64,000 bases of DNA from Gordonia sp. 'Campus' (GTDB lineage: Bacteria > Actinomycetota > Actinomycetes > Mycobacteriales > Mycobacteriaceae), in contig NZ_JAKOIW010000014.1 of the NCBI RefSeq assembly GCF_022206305.1, positions 62,001 through 126,000 of the forward strand, written 5' to 3'. Below are positions 1 to 7,842 of this stretch, one piece after another (position 1 is the stretch's first letter; each line of letters starts with the position of its first letter). Below the pieces are notes generated by a model. It had not been told where the DNA came from, did not search any database, and worked only from the letters and a program-made list of their open reading frames with translations. The translations under genes and the position numbers were made by a program.

Positions 1-2
1 CG

Positions 3-311
3 ATCGGTTACGGACTCGTCGTCTGGGCGGCCGCCACCGTCTGGGTCGTGATCGCAGGCCGGCTCACCCTGCGCACGGTGCGTTCCGGGATGCCCTTCGC
101 CCTGACCTGGTGGTCGTTCACCTTCCCGGTCGGCACCTACGTCACGGGTTCGAGCGCGCTGGCGCTCACGCCGGGCGGCGCGGTCTTCGAGGCCGCGGCG
201 GTCGCCGGGTTCGCGGTGCTCGTCCTGGCCTGGGGTGTGGTGGCGGTCCGCACGCTCTGCGGGGTCGTCTCGGGTGAACTCTGCCGCGTACCCGGGGTTT
301 CGGTGCGGTAG
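3..311 (+). CDS. TDT-family transporter (TehA/SLAC1-like), C-terminal part only
   Basis: The reading frame is open from the first bases of the window and stops at 311, so only the last ~100 residues are present. They contain two hydrophobic segments and the stretch ALTWWSFTFPVGTYVTGSSA, which resembles the WW-F-FP-G-Y-T signature of the tellurite-resistance/dicarboxylate transporter (TDT) family. These are integral membrane channels or carriers for monovalent anions, C4-dicarboxylates or sulfite. The substrate cannot be told from this fragment. The family call rests on this one motif and the hydrophobicity pattern, so it is moderate. The N-terminal membrane segments lie upstream of the window. 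Confidence 0.6.
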   Translation: MGYGLVVWAAATVWVVIAGRLTLRTVRSGMPFALTWWSFTFPVGTYVTGSSALALTPGGAVFEAAAVAGFAVLVLAWGVVAVRTLCGVVSGELCRVPGVSVR

Positions 312-341
312 GTCTGGAGAGTCGGTGTCGCGGGTCGGCGT

Positions 342-923
342 ATGCCCGACAATGCACTGATGCGGTTCATACGCCGGAAGCCTGTTCAGAGTCAGTCGAC
401 GTCAGACGTCTCGAGGCACTTCGACGATGACCAAGACCCGGTGAGGCCACACCCCTGGCGGAATGTTTTGCTGGCCTCCTTGCTCGTTATTGTCATCTCT
501 GGGCTTCTTCTGGTCGGGTTGAAGTGGGCCATCTTCGAGTGGATCGACAGAGGTATGACCATCCATACCTATGAGTCGGCCGACGGTGCCAGGAGTATGG
601 CCGAACACATGGGCCTGGTCCTCGTCGACGGCGACACTGTGAAATTCGGCGAGGTGACTAGTTCGTTCCCGGATTCGGGCGCCTACCTCGTCGTCGCAAC
701 ACCTTCGGCAGACAGGTCACGCCGGTTACTCGCCCGCTCCGAGCTCCCCGCGTCCACGCCGAACGGTACCGACCTGGGCCAGCGAGCCCTGAGCGATCAT
801 GGGCCGAGTCCCAGCCCGACACTCGTGAGCTCGCATCGGTGGGACTCCCGCGGCTACCTCAGTGTCACTTGGGATCCCGCGCGGGATCCACGCACGCTCT
901 ACATCAGCGCCTCTCAGACGTGA
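342..923 (+). CDS. Hypothetical single-pass membrane protein
   Basis: A 193-residue protein of unknown function. A hydrophilic N-terminus of about 40 residues is followed by one clear membrane segment (about residues 42-62, LLASLLVIVISGLLLVG). The remaining ~130-residue domain is probably outside the membrane. No catalytic motif, cysteine pair or known repeat is visible. An ATG at 360 is an equally possible start; neither start has a convincing ribosome binding site. Codon use looks less GC-biased than that of its neighbours, which fits a lineage-specific or acquired gene. Coding status rests on length and the membrane segment alone. Confidence 0.5.
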   Translation: MPDNALMRFIRRKPVQSQSTSDVSRHFDDDQDPVRPHPWRNVLLASLLVIVISGLLLVGLKWAIFEWIDRGMTIHTYESADGARSMAEHMGLVLVDGDTVKFGEVTSSFPDSGAYLVVATPSADRSRRLLARSELPASTPNGTDLGQRALSDHGPSPSPTLVSSHRWDSRGYLSVTWDPARDPRTLYISASQT

Positions 924-1145
924 CGACGGCGAGATCGAAATAGTGTTGTCAGAGTGTCTTCGTGTGTCGCTGCCGTGCCGGCGGTCCAATTGAAGGGTGC
1001 GACAGATGGGGTTTCTGTTCACCACGGTTCACTGCGGTTCACTGCTGGTGCGTGAGTGACTTGTACTGAAGCGCAATGATATTCGCGGCCGAATTGGTTG
1101 TGGAGAAACCTCGTCGTCGAACATATTTGCGAGTACCTTGGTGTC

Positions 1146-2390
1146 ATGCCCTCGCTCACCGAGCTCCGCGACACCCTCATTTCTCTGCAAACACCGCCCG
1201 ACGATCGGACTGGTCGACTGGTGTTCGATCGTCTCGACGAATTACGCGTGCTGCGCAACGTTCTCGATCACCAGATCGCGGTGCACGTAGCTCGTTTGGA
1301 TGAGTCGGGTGCGCCGGCACGTGCGGGTTCGACGACGCGGAACGCGTTGATCGAGATGGGGTTTGCCCCGGCGGCGGCGCACCGTTACATGCGGATCGCC
1401 GGTGGGGTGGTGTCGTTGCCGAAGCTCGCCGACTGTGCGGCGGAAGGCTATCTGGCCGCGGAGTGTGTCGACGCGGTGGTACGCGGGGTCGGACTGATCG
1501 ACAAACGCACTGCAGCAACGCTTTCCGACGACGAACGGAGTGTGTTCGAGACCGAGTTGTTGACGCAGGCGTTCTCCGGTGCCACCCCGGCCGAGATCGA
1601 CGCCCATGCCCGCTCGATCGCGGTCGGTGTGGCCGACGCCGACCCGCACGCGGTCGCGGCGGCCGATGATGCGTCGTTGAACACCCTGCACCTGCGGGTG
1701 ACCGAGGACGGGCGGGTGGCGATCAGCGCGGAGGTGACGGCGGTGATCGGGGAGAAGTTCGTGTCGATGATCGACGAACGGTCCGGTCCGCGCCCGGAAC
1801 CTGATGGTGCCGAGGATCGCCGCAGTGTGGGGCAACGCCGGGCGGACGGGTTGGAGGTGTTGTTGGATCAGGCGGCGCTCGGTGCGGCGATGACCACCGC
1901 GGGAGCGCCGCGCACTCAGGTGTTGGTCACGGTTGCCGCTGATGGTGTCGATCCGGCGCGGTTGCCGTGGCTGGGGGCGGTGTCGGGGTCGACGGCGCGG
2001 CGCTTGTCGTGTGATGGCGGGGTGGCTGAGATGGTCCTCGACGCCGAAGGGGTGCCGCTACGGATGGGCACCACGAAACGACTGTTCCCCCATCATCTGC
2101 GGCAAGCGATCATCGTGCGGGATGTGTGTTGTGTGAAGTGTGGTGCCCCCGCGGCGCATACCCAGGTGCACCACATCGTGCATTGGGTTGATGGTGGGCC
2201 GACTGATCTGGACAACGGGTGTCTGTTGTGTCAGCGGTGTCATACCCAGGTGCATCACCACGGCTGGGAGGTGGTGATGGGTCCCGACCGGCATCCATGG
2301 CTGATCCCACCCGCTGACATCGACCCCCGGCGCCTACCCCGACCGGCCTATAACCGGCGCACCATGCGACTCGACGACGCCCTGCTGTAG
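1146..2390 (+). CDS. DUF222 / HNH endonuclease domain protein
   Basis: A 414-residue protein with an N-terminal helical DUF222 region (about residues 1-300) and a C-terminal HNH nuclease-like domain (about 328-375). The HNH part shows CCVKCGAP, then HTQVHHIVHW with the paired histidines, and then LLCQRCHTQVHHHGW; the two CxxC pairs would bind a structural metal. Proteins of this type occur in many copies in Gordonia, Rhodococcus and mycobacteria (the 13E12 repeat family) and are thought to be mobile-element-associated nucleases, but their role is not established. I chose the ATG at 1146; an in-frame TTG at 1098 would add 16 residues. An inverted repeat follows 88 bases downstream. Confidence 0.85.
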   Translation: MPSLTELRDTLISLQTPPDDRTGRLVFDRLDELRVLRNVLDHQIAVHVARLDESGAPARAGSTTRNALIEMGFAPAAAHRYMRIAGGVVSLPKLADCAAEGYLAAECVDAVVRGVGLIDKRTAATLSDDERSVFETELLTQAFSGATPAEIDAHARSIAVGVADADPHAVAAADDASLNTLHLRVTEDGRVAISAEVTAVIGEKFVSMIDERSGPRPEPDGAEDRRSVGQRRADGLEVLLDQAALGAAMTTAGAPRTQVLVTVAADGVDPARLPWLGAVSGSTARRLSCDGGVAEMVLDAEGVPLRMGTTKRLFPHHLRQAIIVRDVCCVKCGAPAAHTQVHHIVHWVDGGPTDLDNGCLLCQRCHTQVHHHGWEVVMGPDRHPWLIPPADIDPRRLPRPAYNRRTMRLDDALL

Positions 2391-2477
2391 CCACCCTCGC
2401 CCCGCTGACCCTCCGGCGTCGACACCGACGCCACACGACCTTTGACAACTCCACAGTGTGTACCAGAACCCGCCCAC

Positions 2478-2535
2478 CCGGGAGTTTCGTAGCGAAAGTC
2501 GGTGTATAGCACCTGTTCCCGCTACGAAATCCCGG
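2478..2535. repeat. Inverted repeat, copy 1 (GGGATTTCGTAGC-type)
   Basis: The left arm (2478-2494, reading CCGGGAGTTTCGTAGCG) is the reverse complement of the right arm (2520-2535, CGCTACGAAATCCCGG) except for one extra base. The loop is 25 bases. It lies between the stop of the HNH gene and the stop of the convergent ABC permease gene, so it could act as a bidirectional terminator. The arm core GGGATTTCGTAGC recurs in the inverted repeat at 15131-15183, which suggests a dispersed element rather than a locus-specific terminator. Confidence 0.7.
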
Positions 2536-2569
2536 CGAGGAGGGTGGCGTGGGTCGTTTGTGTTGCGTG

Positions 2570-4165
2570 TCAGGGGGTGTCGCGGCGTCGGAACCCGAGG
2601 AACCCAATTGCCAAGAAGGCGAGGGTGAACAGGCTGATCCACAACAGCCCCCACCAACTGTGCGAGGCGGCGGACACGTCGGGGACATGGAAGAAGGGGC
2701 TGATCCCGAGGGCCCAGGTGGGCAGCTTGAAGCTGGGGCCGAGCAGGGTGAGGACAAACGATGCCAGGACCCCGATCCACGATGCCGGTTGAACCCGGGG
2801 CCGGGCGCCGATGACTGCGACCGCGAGTGCGATCACGGTCCATACCGCCGGAATGGTTGCGACTGCTTGCAAGAAAGCGTTCCCGAAGGTGACGCCGATG
2901 TCGGCGGTGGACGCGAAGATGCCGATGACGACTCCGGCGATCAGCATGAAGAGTGCGGGCGCCAGGAAGGCGACGGAGACGTTCGACGAGAGGTAGCGGG
3001 TCCGGCTGATCGCCGCAGCCAGGACCGGCTCGGTGCGGTCATCGAGTTCTTCGGCGCGAATCCGGTTCACGATCTGCACGCCGCCCACCGAGGCGATGAT
3101 GCCGACAAGGCTGAGAATGGTGGTCAGGAATGCGGCGACCAGATCATCGGGAGACGCTGCGCCGGAGGCGAAGATCTCGGCCATGGCCGGGTTCGCACCG
3201 AACAGGTCGTTGACCGAACCCGTGAAGTAGCCGAAGATCACGCCCAGGCCGGCGAAGGCGACACACCACGCCGAGATCGACGCCCGGTTCAGATGAATGG
3301 CGAGACCTAGTGGCGTGCGAGCGGTTCCGCGGTCGGGTCCGGGACGCGGCGGTATCAGGCCCTGACCGAAGTCACGGGATACCTGCAACCGGAAGCCGAT
3401 CGCGGAGACGACGAGGGCGAAGGTGATTCCGAGGAGCAGTGGCCACCAATGATCACCGGTCCCCGGACGGGTCTCGGTGATCCAGCCCAACGGATTGACC
3501 CAGGTGGTCCAACCCGGCGCACTCACCGAGTACAGGAACCCGCGCAGGATGAACAGAACCCCCAGGACCGAGACGGCGAGCGTCGTCGCGGTGCGTGCGT
3601 CGGAGCCGACCTGGGCCGTGACCACCGCCACCGCGGCGAACATCCAACCGGTGACGGTGAACCCGGCCGACAGCAGGAACGACGCCTGCCAACCGCCACC
3701 GCACAGCACGGTGGCAACCCCGGAGACCACGCCGACCGCCAACGAGGCGACCAGCGACAACGCCAGGGCGGTGAGCAGTCGCGCCTCGCGGCCCAGGACG
3801 CCTGCCGCGAGGAGTTCGGCCTGCCCCGAATCCTCTTGTCCGCGGCTCGCTTTCGACACGATCAGGATGGCGCCGAGTGCGGTGATGAAGCCGCCGAGAG
3901 CGAGGCTGCGCCATGCGTTGAACCCGTCCGTCGTGGACAGATCGAAGGCGGGTCCGAAGATGAGACCGAGGGCGGGGTTGGAGCCGATCGTGGCCGCGAA
4001 GGTCTTCCGATCGGCCAGATCCGGGAACAGGAGGGGATAGACGATCACCGACGACACCGAGAGCGCGGTGGTGATCACCACCCAGGGCGCGAACGTCCGA
4101 GCCTCGTGGCGCAGAGAGGCACGGAGCAGTGGAGCGGTACCCGCGACGGCCGCACTCGCAGTCAT
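2570..4165 (-). CDS. ABC-2 type exporter, membrane subunit
   Basis: A 531-residue polytopic membrane protein with about twelve hydrophobic segments in two similar halves. It resembles the actinobacterial permeases annotated as exporters of polyketide antibiotics or lipids. It starts inside the stop of the ATPase gene (4-base overlap, ATGA), so the two are translationally coupled and probably form one exporter with the ATPase at 4162-5121. The sequence gives no direct clue to the substrate. No TetR-type regulator sits beside it within the window, although such pairs often have one. Its stop faces the HNH gene across inverted repeat copy 1. Confidence 0.85.
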   Translation of the reverse strand: MTASAAVAGTAPLLRASLRHEARTFAPWVVITTALSVSSVIVYPLLFPDLADRKTFAATIGSNPALGLIFGPAFDLSTTDGFNAWRSLALGGFITALGAILIVSKASRGQEDSGQAELLAAGVLGREARLLTALALSLVASLAVGVVSGVATVLCGGGWQASFLLSAGFTVTGWMFAAVAVVTAQVGSDARTATTLAVSVLGVLFILRGFLYSVSAPGWTTWVNPLGWITETRPGTGDHWWPLLLGITFALVVSAIGFRLQVSRDFGQGLIPPRPGPDRGTARTPLGLAIHLNRASISAWCVAFAGLGVIFGYFTGSVNDLFGANPAMAEIFASGAASPDDLVAAFLTTILSLVGIIASVGGVQIVNRIRAEELDDRTEPVLAAAISRTRYLSSNVSVAFLAPALFMLIAGVVIGIFASTADIGVTFGNAFLQAVATIPAVWTVIALAVAVIGARPRVQPASWIGVLASFVLTLLGPSFKLPTWALGISPFFHVPDVSAASHSWWGLLWISLFTLAFLAIGFLGFRRRDTP

Positions 4166-5121
4166 CGGCGGGAACCCGTCGCACGGCCGTCGGTCGCAGG
4201 GTCGTCGGTGCCTCGGCCGTCGGTGCTGCCGCCGTCGGTGTCATACAGGCGCAGGAACAGACTCTCGAGTGACGGTGGTTCCACGGTCAGCGATGCGAGG
4301 CCGTATGGGAGGAGCGCACGCATGGCCTCGTCGATCCGGTCGGAGTCGACGGTCGCGACCAGGCGGCTGCCGTCCAGGTCGATGTCGTGCAGAACGGACA
4401 ACTGCTCGCGCGGGGGCACGGTCTCCAGTTCGGCACGGATGCTGGTGCGCGTGTGCCCGCGGAGTTCGGCGAGGGTGCCGGTCTCCACGATCTCGCCGGC
4501 CCGGACGATGCTCAACCGGTCGGCCAGGGTCTCGACCTCGGCCATGATGTGACTCGACAGCAACACCGACGCCCCGCGCGCCGTCGCCTCACCCACGACC
4601 TCTTGAAACACCTTCTCCATCAACGGGTCCAACCCGGAAGTCGGTTCGTCGAGGATCAGCAGTTCGACGTCGGAAGCCAGCGCGGCGACGATCGCGACCT
4701 TCTGCCGGTTGCCCTTCGAGTACTGCCGACCGCGTTTGCTCGTGTCGAGCTCGAACCGGTCGACGAGTTCGGATCGCCGTGTCTCGTCCAGGCCGCCGCG
4801 CATCGCTCCGAGCAGATCGATGGCCTCCCCTCCGGTCATCGACGGCCAGAGCGACACGTCCCCGGGAACGTAGGCGAGGCGGCGATGCAGCTCGACGACG
4901 TCACGCCACGGGTCGCCGCCCAGCAAACGGACCCGGCCGGAGTCGGCGCGGAGCAAGCCCAACAGCACGCGAATGGTCGTGGACTTGCCCGCGCCGTTGG
5001 GGCCGAGGAAACCGTGCACCTTGCCGCGCTCGACCTGCAGATCCAGGCCGCGTAGAGCCTCGAACTTCCCGAAGGACATGCGCAGCCCTTCGACGTCGAT
5101 GACGAGTTCTCCGCCGGCCAT
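4162..5121 (-). CDS. ABC exporter ATP-binding subunit with TDGRx repeat tail
   Basis: A 319-residue cytosolic ATPase. Walker A is GPNGAGKST (about residues 39-47), the signature-like segment is YSKGNRQKV, and Walker B runs into LLILDEPTSGLDP. After the ATPase core comes the C-terminal extension typical of DrrA/CcmA-like exporter ATPases. It energises the permease encoded immediately downstream (4-base overlap). The last 25 residues are an unusual tail of five degenerate pentapeptides (TDGGS, TDGRG, TDDPA, TDGRA, TGSRR). The same pentapeptide repeat appears in the unrelated membrane protein at 6170. The tail lies beyond the conserved fold and is probably disordered. Confidence 0.9.
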   Translation of the reverse strand: MAGGELVIDVEGLRMSFGKFEALRGLDLQVERGKVHGFLGPNGAGKSTTIRVLLGLLRADSGRVRLLGGDPWRDVVELHRRLAYVPGDVSLWPSMTGGEAIDLLGAMRGGLDETRRSELVDRFELDTSKRGRQYSKGNRQKVAIVAALASDVELLILDEPTSGLDPLMEKVFQEVVGEATARGASVLLSSHIMAEVETLADRLSIVRAGEIVETGTLAELRGHTRTSIRAELETVPPREQLSVLHDIDLDGSRLVATVDSDRIDEAMRALLPYGLASLTVEPPSLESLFLRLYDTDGGSTDGRGTDDPATDGRATGSRR

Positions 5122-5253
5122 GGCGTCCTCCAGCCGTTCAGGTGGTGTGGGTGTTGTTCGGTGGTTGGCAGAAGTGTTCCACGAGTGTTGTTCTCATGTC
5201 CGCCAGTTCACCGGCACCACTCGACCTTCGGCGGGGCCATCGCCGCGGCCGCG

Positions 5254-6048
5254 TCACATACCGGCCGGCGGGTGGCCCAGGCAGATCAGTGCGCCCATCG
5301 GGTCCTTGATGGCGGCGAGCGTCCCGTACGGCGTGTCCTCGCCGGCCATCAGGATCTCGGCGCCGAGGCCCTCGGCCTGCTTCACGGTGGCGGCGACATC
5401 GTCGACGGTGATGTAGACCTGCCAGAAGGACGGCACCTCGGCGGGGTAGAGCTTGACCGAGTCCATGATCCCGGCATACGACATCTCGCCGAAGAACAGT
5501 TGTCCGTAGTTGTCCGGTCCGACGGCATCGGGGTCACCGCCGGTACCGACCTCTTCGATGCGCGCGCCGAGCACGGACCGGTAGAAATCGAGGGACTTGG
5601 CGTAATCCTTGCTCTGGCACTCGAACCAGTAGGGGGTGCCGTGGACGCCGTATTCGGTGTAGCCGACATGGGTGTTCGGCTGCCAGAAGCCGATGACGGC
5701 TCCGGCGGTGTCGACCGCGACCATCATCGTGCCCTCCTCGCCGATGGCCATCGGCGGGACCATGATGGAGCCGCCGGCCTGTTCGACGGCCCGCACCGTC
5801 GCATCGGCGTCCTCGGTGTGCAGGTACACCGACCAGATGTTCGGCGGCCCGGCACCTTCCATCGTCGGGCTGAGACCCGCGACGCGCTTGCCGTTCTTCG
5901 TGAAGTTGCGGTAGCCCGCGAAGTCCTCGTTCGCCTCCTCGGCCTCCCAGCCGAAGATCGCGCCGTAGAACTCCTCGGCCTTCGCGGTGTCACTGCTCAT
6001 CAGGTCGAACCAGATGGGTGCCCCCGAAGGAGCTGCGTAGTCGGCCAT
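5254..6048 (-). CDS. Two-domain VOC (glyoxalase/bleomycin-resistance fold) protein
   Basis: A 264-residue protein with two tandem VOC modules (about residues 5-125 and 140-262). Each starts with a typical strand-helix pattern (APIWFDLMSSDTAKAEEFYG; GTPYWFECQSKDYAKSLDFY). This layout is shared by actinobacterial proteins annotated as hydroxylases or glyoxalase-like; members bind a metal or a small hydrophobic ligand, and the reaction here is unknown. I chose the ATG at 6048 because an AGAGG ribosome binding site precedes it; an upstream extension of 15 residues looks non-native. The gene is monocistronic and divergent from the membrane protein at 6170. Confidence 0.8.
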   Translation of the reverse strand: MADYAAPSGAPIWFDLMSSDTAKAEEFYGAIFGWEAEEANEDFAGYRNFTKNGKRVAGLSPTMEGAGPPNIWSVYLHTEDADATVRAVEQAGGSIMVPPMAIGEEGTMMVAVDTAGAVIGFWQPNTHVGYTEYGVHGTPYWFECQSKDYAKSLDFYRSVLGARIEEVGTGGDPDAVGPDNYGQLFFGEMSYAGIMDSVKLYPAEVPSFWQVYITVDDVAATVKQAEGLGAEILMAGEDTPYGTLAAIKDPMGALICLGHPPAGM

Positions 6049-6169
6049 GTCATGTCCTCTCGTACTGAACGGTGATGGATTCGATCGACACACTTCTGAC
6101 TGTCATGGTCGCGCAAACTCATCGGTGCCGAGACCGGATCGCCGCGGACCGGAATGGCACCCTGGTCGC

Positions 6170-6796
6170 ATGACGACGCGACGAGACACCGACGGGCGAG
6201 ACACGGACGGACGAGCCACGGACGGACGAGCCACGGACGGACGAGCCACGGACGGACGAGACACCGCCGAACGCCTCCGCGGGTTCGCCTGGCCCGCGAT
6301 GCTGGTCGGGGGTCTGCTGCTGGTTCTGCTGGCCCAGGTGCAGTGGGGCTGGACCGAGGAGGGTGTGGAGCCGTCGATCACCGGGTTGGGACACGTCAAG
6401 ATCCTGGGAGCGACCGCCGACGATGTCGAGTTCTTCTTCGAGGACAAGACCGACCGCCCCGGTCTGAGCGTGGTGGTGGTCGGCGCGGTGATCGCGGTCG
6501 TCGCGGCACTGGGCTGGTGGCGTGCGCGACTCCGGCCGTCAGCGATCGGACTGATCGGCCTGGCATCGATGATCGCGCTCGTCGTCGGCATCCGGACGCT
6601 GAGTGACCCTGCTGCGCAACTGTTCTCCGACTCGGTGTCGGATGCGTTGGGTTCGGACCTGCCCGCCATGGAGGCAGGGTACGGACTGATCGGAACCGTC
6701 GTGGTCGCCGTCCTGCTCCTGGTCGTCGTCGCAGGATGGGTGCTCGCGGCGTTGTGGCCGCGTCCAACGGTCAGCCGAAGCGACGAATCGTCTTGA
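6170..6796 (+). CDS. Membrane protein with N-terminal TDGRx pentapeptide repeat
   Basis: A 208-residue protein of unknown function. It begins with a short basic stretch and then five tandem pentapeptides TDGR(D/A) (residues 7-31), very likely a disordered cytosolic tail. Four hydrophobic segments follow (about residues 43-58, 104-120, 124-141 and 180-200). No family is recognised. The repeat is nearly perfect at DNA level (15-base unit), implying recent slippage or recombination. The gene converges with the NlpC/P60 gene and overlaps its 3' end by 26 bases. The ATG at 6170 is the first start that keeps the repeat in frame; longer in-frame extensions lack support. Confidence 0.7.
   Translation: MTTRRDTDGRDTDGRATDGRATDGRATDGRDTAERLRGFAWPAMLVGGLLLVLLAQVQWGWTEEGVEPSITGLGHVKILGATADDVEFFFEDKTDRPGLSVVVVGAVIAVVAALGWWRARLRPSAIGLIGLASMIALVVGIRTLSDPAAQLFSDSVSDALGSDLPAMEAGYGLIGTVVVAVLLLVVVAGWVLAALWPRPTVSRSDESS
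6188..6262 (+). repeat. 15-bp tandem repeat, five copies
   Basis: Five consecutive 15-base units of the form ACGGACGGACGAGCC encode TDGR(D/A). The three central units are identical; the outer units differ at one or a few bases. The unit length is a multiple of three, so copy number can change without breaking the reading frame. A degenerate version of the same pentapeptide coding repeat ends the ABC ATPase gene (4165-4239, other strand). Confidence 0.9.
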
Positions 6797-7298
6797 TGTA
6801 GCCCATGTTCTTGAGCTTGGTGAAACCGATTGGGACACCGTTCGGCCCGTACGCGTTGAACACACGCCCGGCACCCGCGTAGATCCCGACGTGACCGGCA
6901 TCGTGGCCGAAGATGATGATGTCGCCCGGGGCGAGCGCGCGGAATGGGATCGCGTGGCCGACCCTCGCCTGTTGCTGACTGGTCCTCGGGAGGTGGACGC
7001 CGGTCGTGTAGAAGGCCCACCGCACCAGTCCGGAGCAGTCCCATGAATGTGGGCCGACGCCGGCCCACTTGTAGGGTTTGCCGATCTGGGTGATCGCCGC
7101 GCCGAGTGCGTTGAGTCCGGCTTGCGTCGGGACGGGGAGATAGATGGGTACCGAGCCGGACGAGTCCGACGATCCGGCGGCGGTCGCGCGTCCGGTCTCG
7201 ACAAGCGGCGAACCGGTGAGGGGAACGCCGACGGTGAGCGCGGCGGTCAGGGCAAGAGTGCAGGTCACGCGTGTGCGACGCGTTCGGGAAGCAGACAT
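6771..7298 (-). CDS. Secreted NlpC/P60 peptidoglycan hydrolase
   Basis: A 175-residue exported protein. A basic N-terminus and hydrophobic core ending near AATAAGS form a signal peptide (about residues 1-40). The NlpC/P60 domain fills residues ~60-175. The catalytic cysteine is in WDCSGLVRWA, the catalytic histidine in GHVGIYAG, and VFNAYG probably supplies the third polar residue. Members cleave D-Glu/mDAP-type bonds in peptidoglycan stem peptides, as RipA-like enzymes do during growth and division. There are no extra cell-wall-binding modules, so it is a minimal single-domain hydrolase. I chose the ATG at 7298; a GTG 18 bases upstream is possible. Its 3' end overlaps the convergent membrane-protein gene by 26 bases. 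Confidence 0.88.
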   Translation of the reverse strand: MSASRTRRTRVTCTLALTAALTVGVPLTGSPLVETGRATAAGSSDSSGSVPIYLPVPTQAGLNALGAAITQIGKPYKWAGVGPHSWDCSGLVRWAFYTTGVHLPRTSQQQARVGHAIPFRALAPGDIIIFGHDAGHVGIYAGAGRVFNAYGPNGVPIGFTKLKNMGYIKTIRRFG

Positions 7299-7432
7299 GA
7301 CGACAGCTTCACCCACGGCGGACCGTGCGTCGTCGGTCGTGCCCTACGTGTGACGAAGGTGTGACCGGTGTGATGCCTGAGGCTAGGGGTAACTAATGTG
7401 GTTGCGCCGGTGGCTAATTGCCGGGCCGGTCG

Positions 7433-7840
7433 TCACCAGTACCCATCCGGGTCGGATCGTGGTGACTCCGCCGGGATGATGCCCTCGGCGACACCGTGGT
7501 CGATGCTCGCCGACAGCCTCGCGCACGTCGGCATCATCGCACCCGGCAGAAGTGGTCCGTTCCCGTCGTCACCGCCCGCTCGCATCTGCTCGAGGCCGAG
7601 GCATCGATCGCGGGCGTCGGCATTCCACTGCACACTCGTGTGGAACGAACTGGTCTTCTTGACCAGGACGCAGGCGTGGCAAGCGCGGCACTCGATCTCC
7701 CGCATGCCGCCCTGGAGGTAGTGCTCGCGGTCGCGCTGCGTCGCCTCGTGAACCCGGGCCCGGCGGTCGGGATCGTCGTGGAAGTCCGGCGCCTTGGCCC
7801 ACCGGTCGGTACCCACGCGACGCTCGGCTGCCCGGGTCAC
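7433..7840 (-). CDS. Small cysteine-containing protein coupled to kshA (Rv3527-like)
   Basis: A 135-residue protein whose GTG start lies two bases past the kshA stop, so it is almost certainly co-transcribed and translationally coupled with kshA. It contains an ECRACHACVLVKK segment (Cys-x2-Cys-x2-Cys) in its middle and one further cysteine (DRCLGLEQ). This could bind a metal or iron-sulphur cluster or simply be redox-active. M. tuberculosis has a similarly sized uncharacterised protein, Rv3527, next to kshA (Rv3526); I infer orthology from position and size. Function unknown. It is too short to be the KshB reductase and lacks flavin- and NAD-binding motifs. A longer reading in this frame through kshA is an artefact of GC-rich antisense coding. 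Confidence 0.75.
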   Translation of the reverse strand: MTRAAERRVGTDRWAKAPDFHDDPDRRARVHEATQRDREHYLQGGMREIECRACHACVLVKKTSSFHTSVQWNADARDRCLGLEQMRAGGDDGNGPLLPGAMMPTCARLSASIDHGVAEGIIPAESPRSDPDGYW

Positions 7841-7842
7841 TG

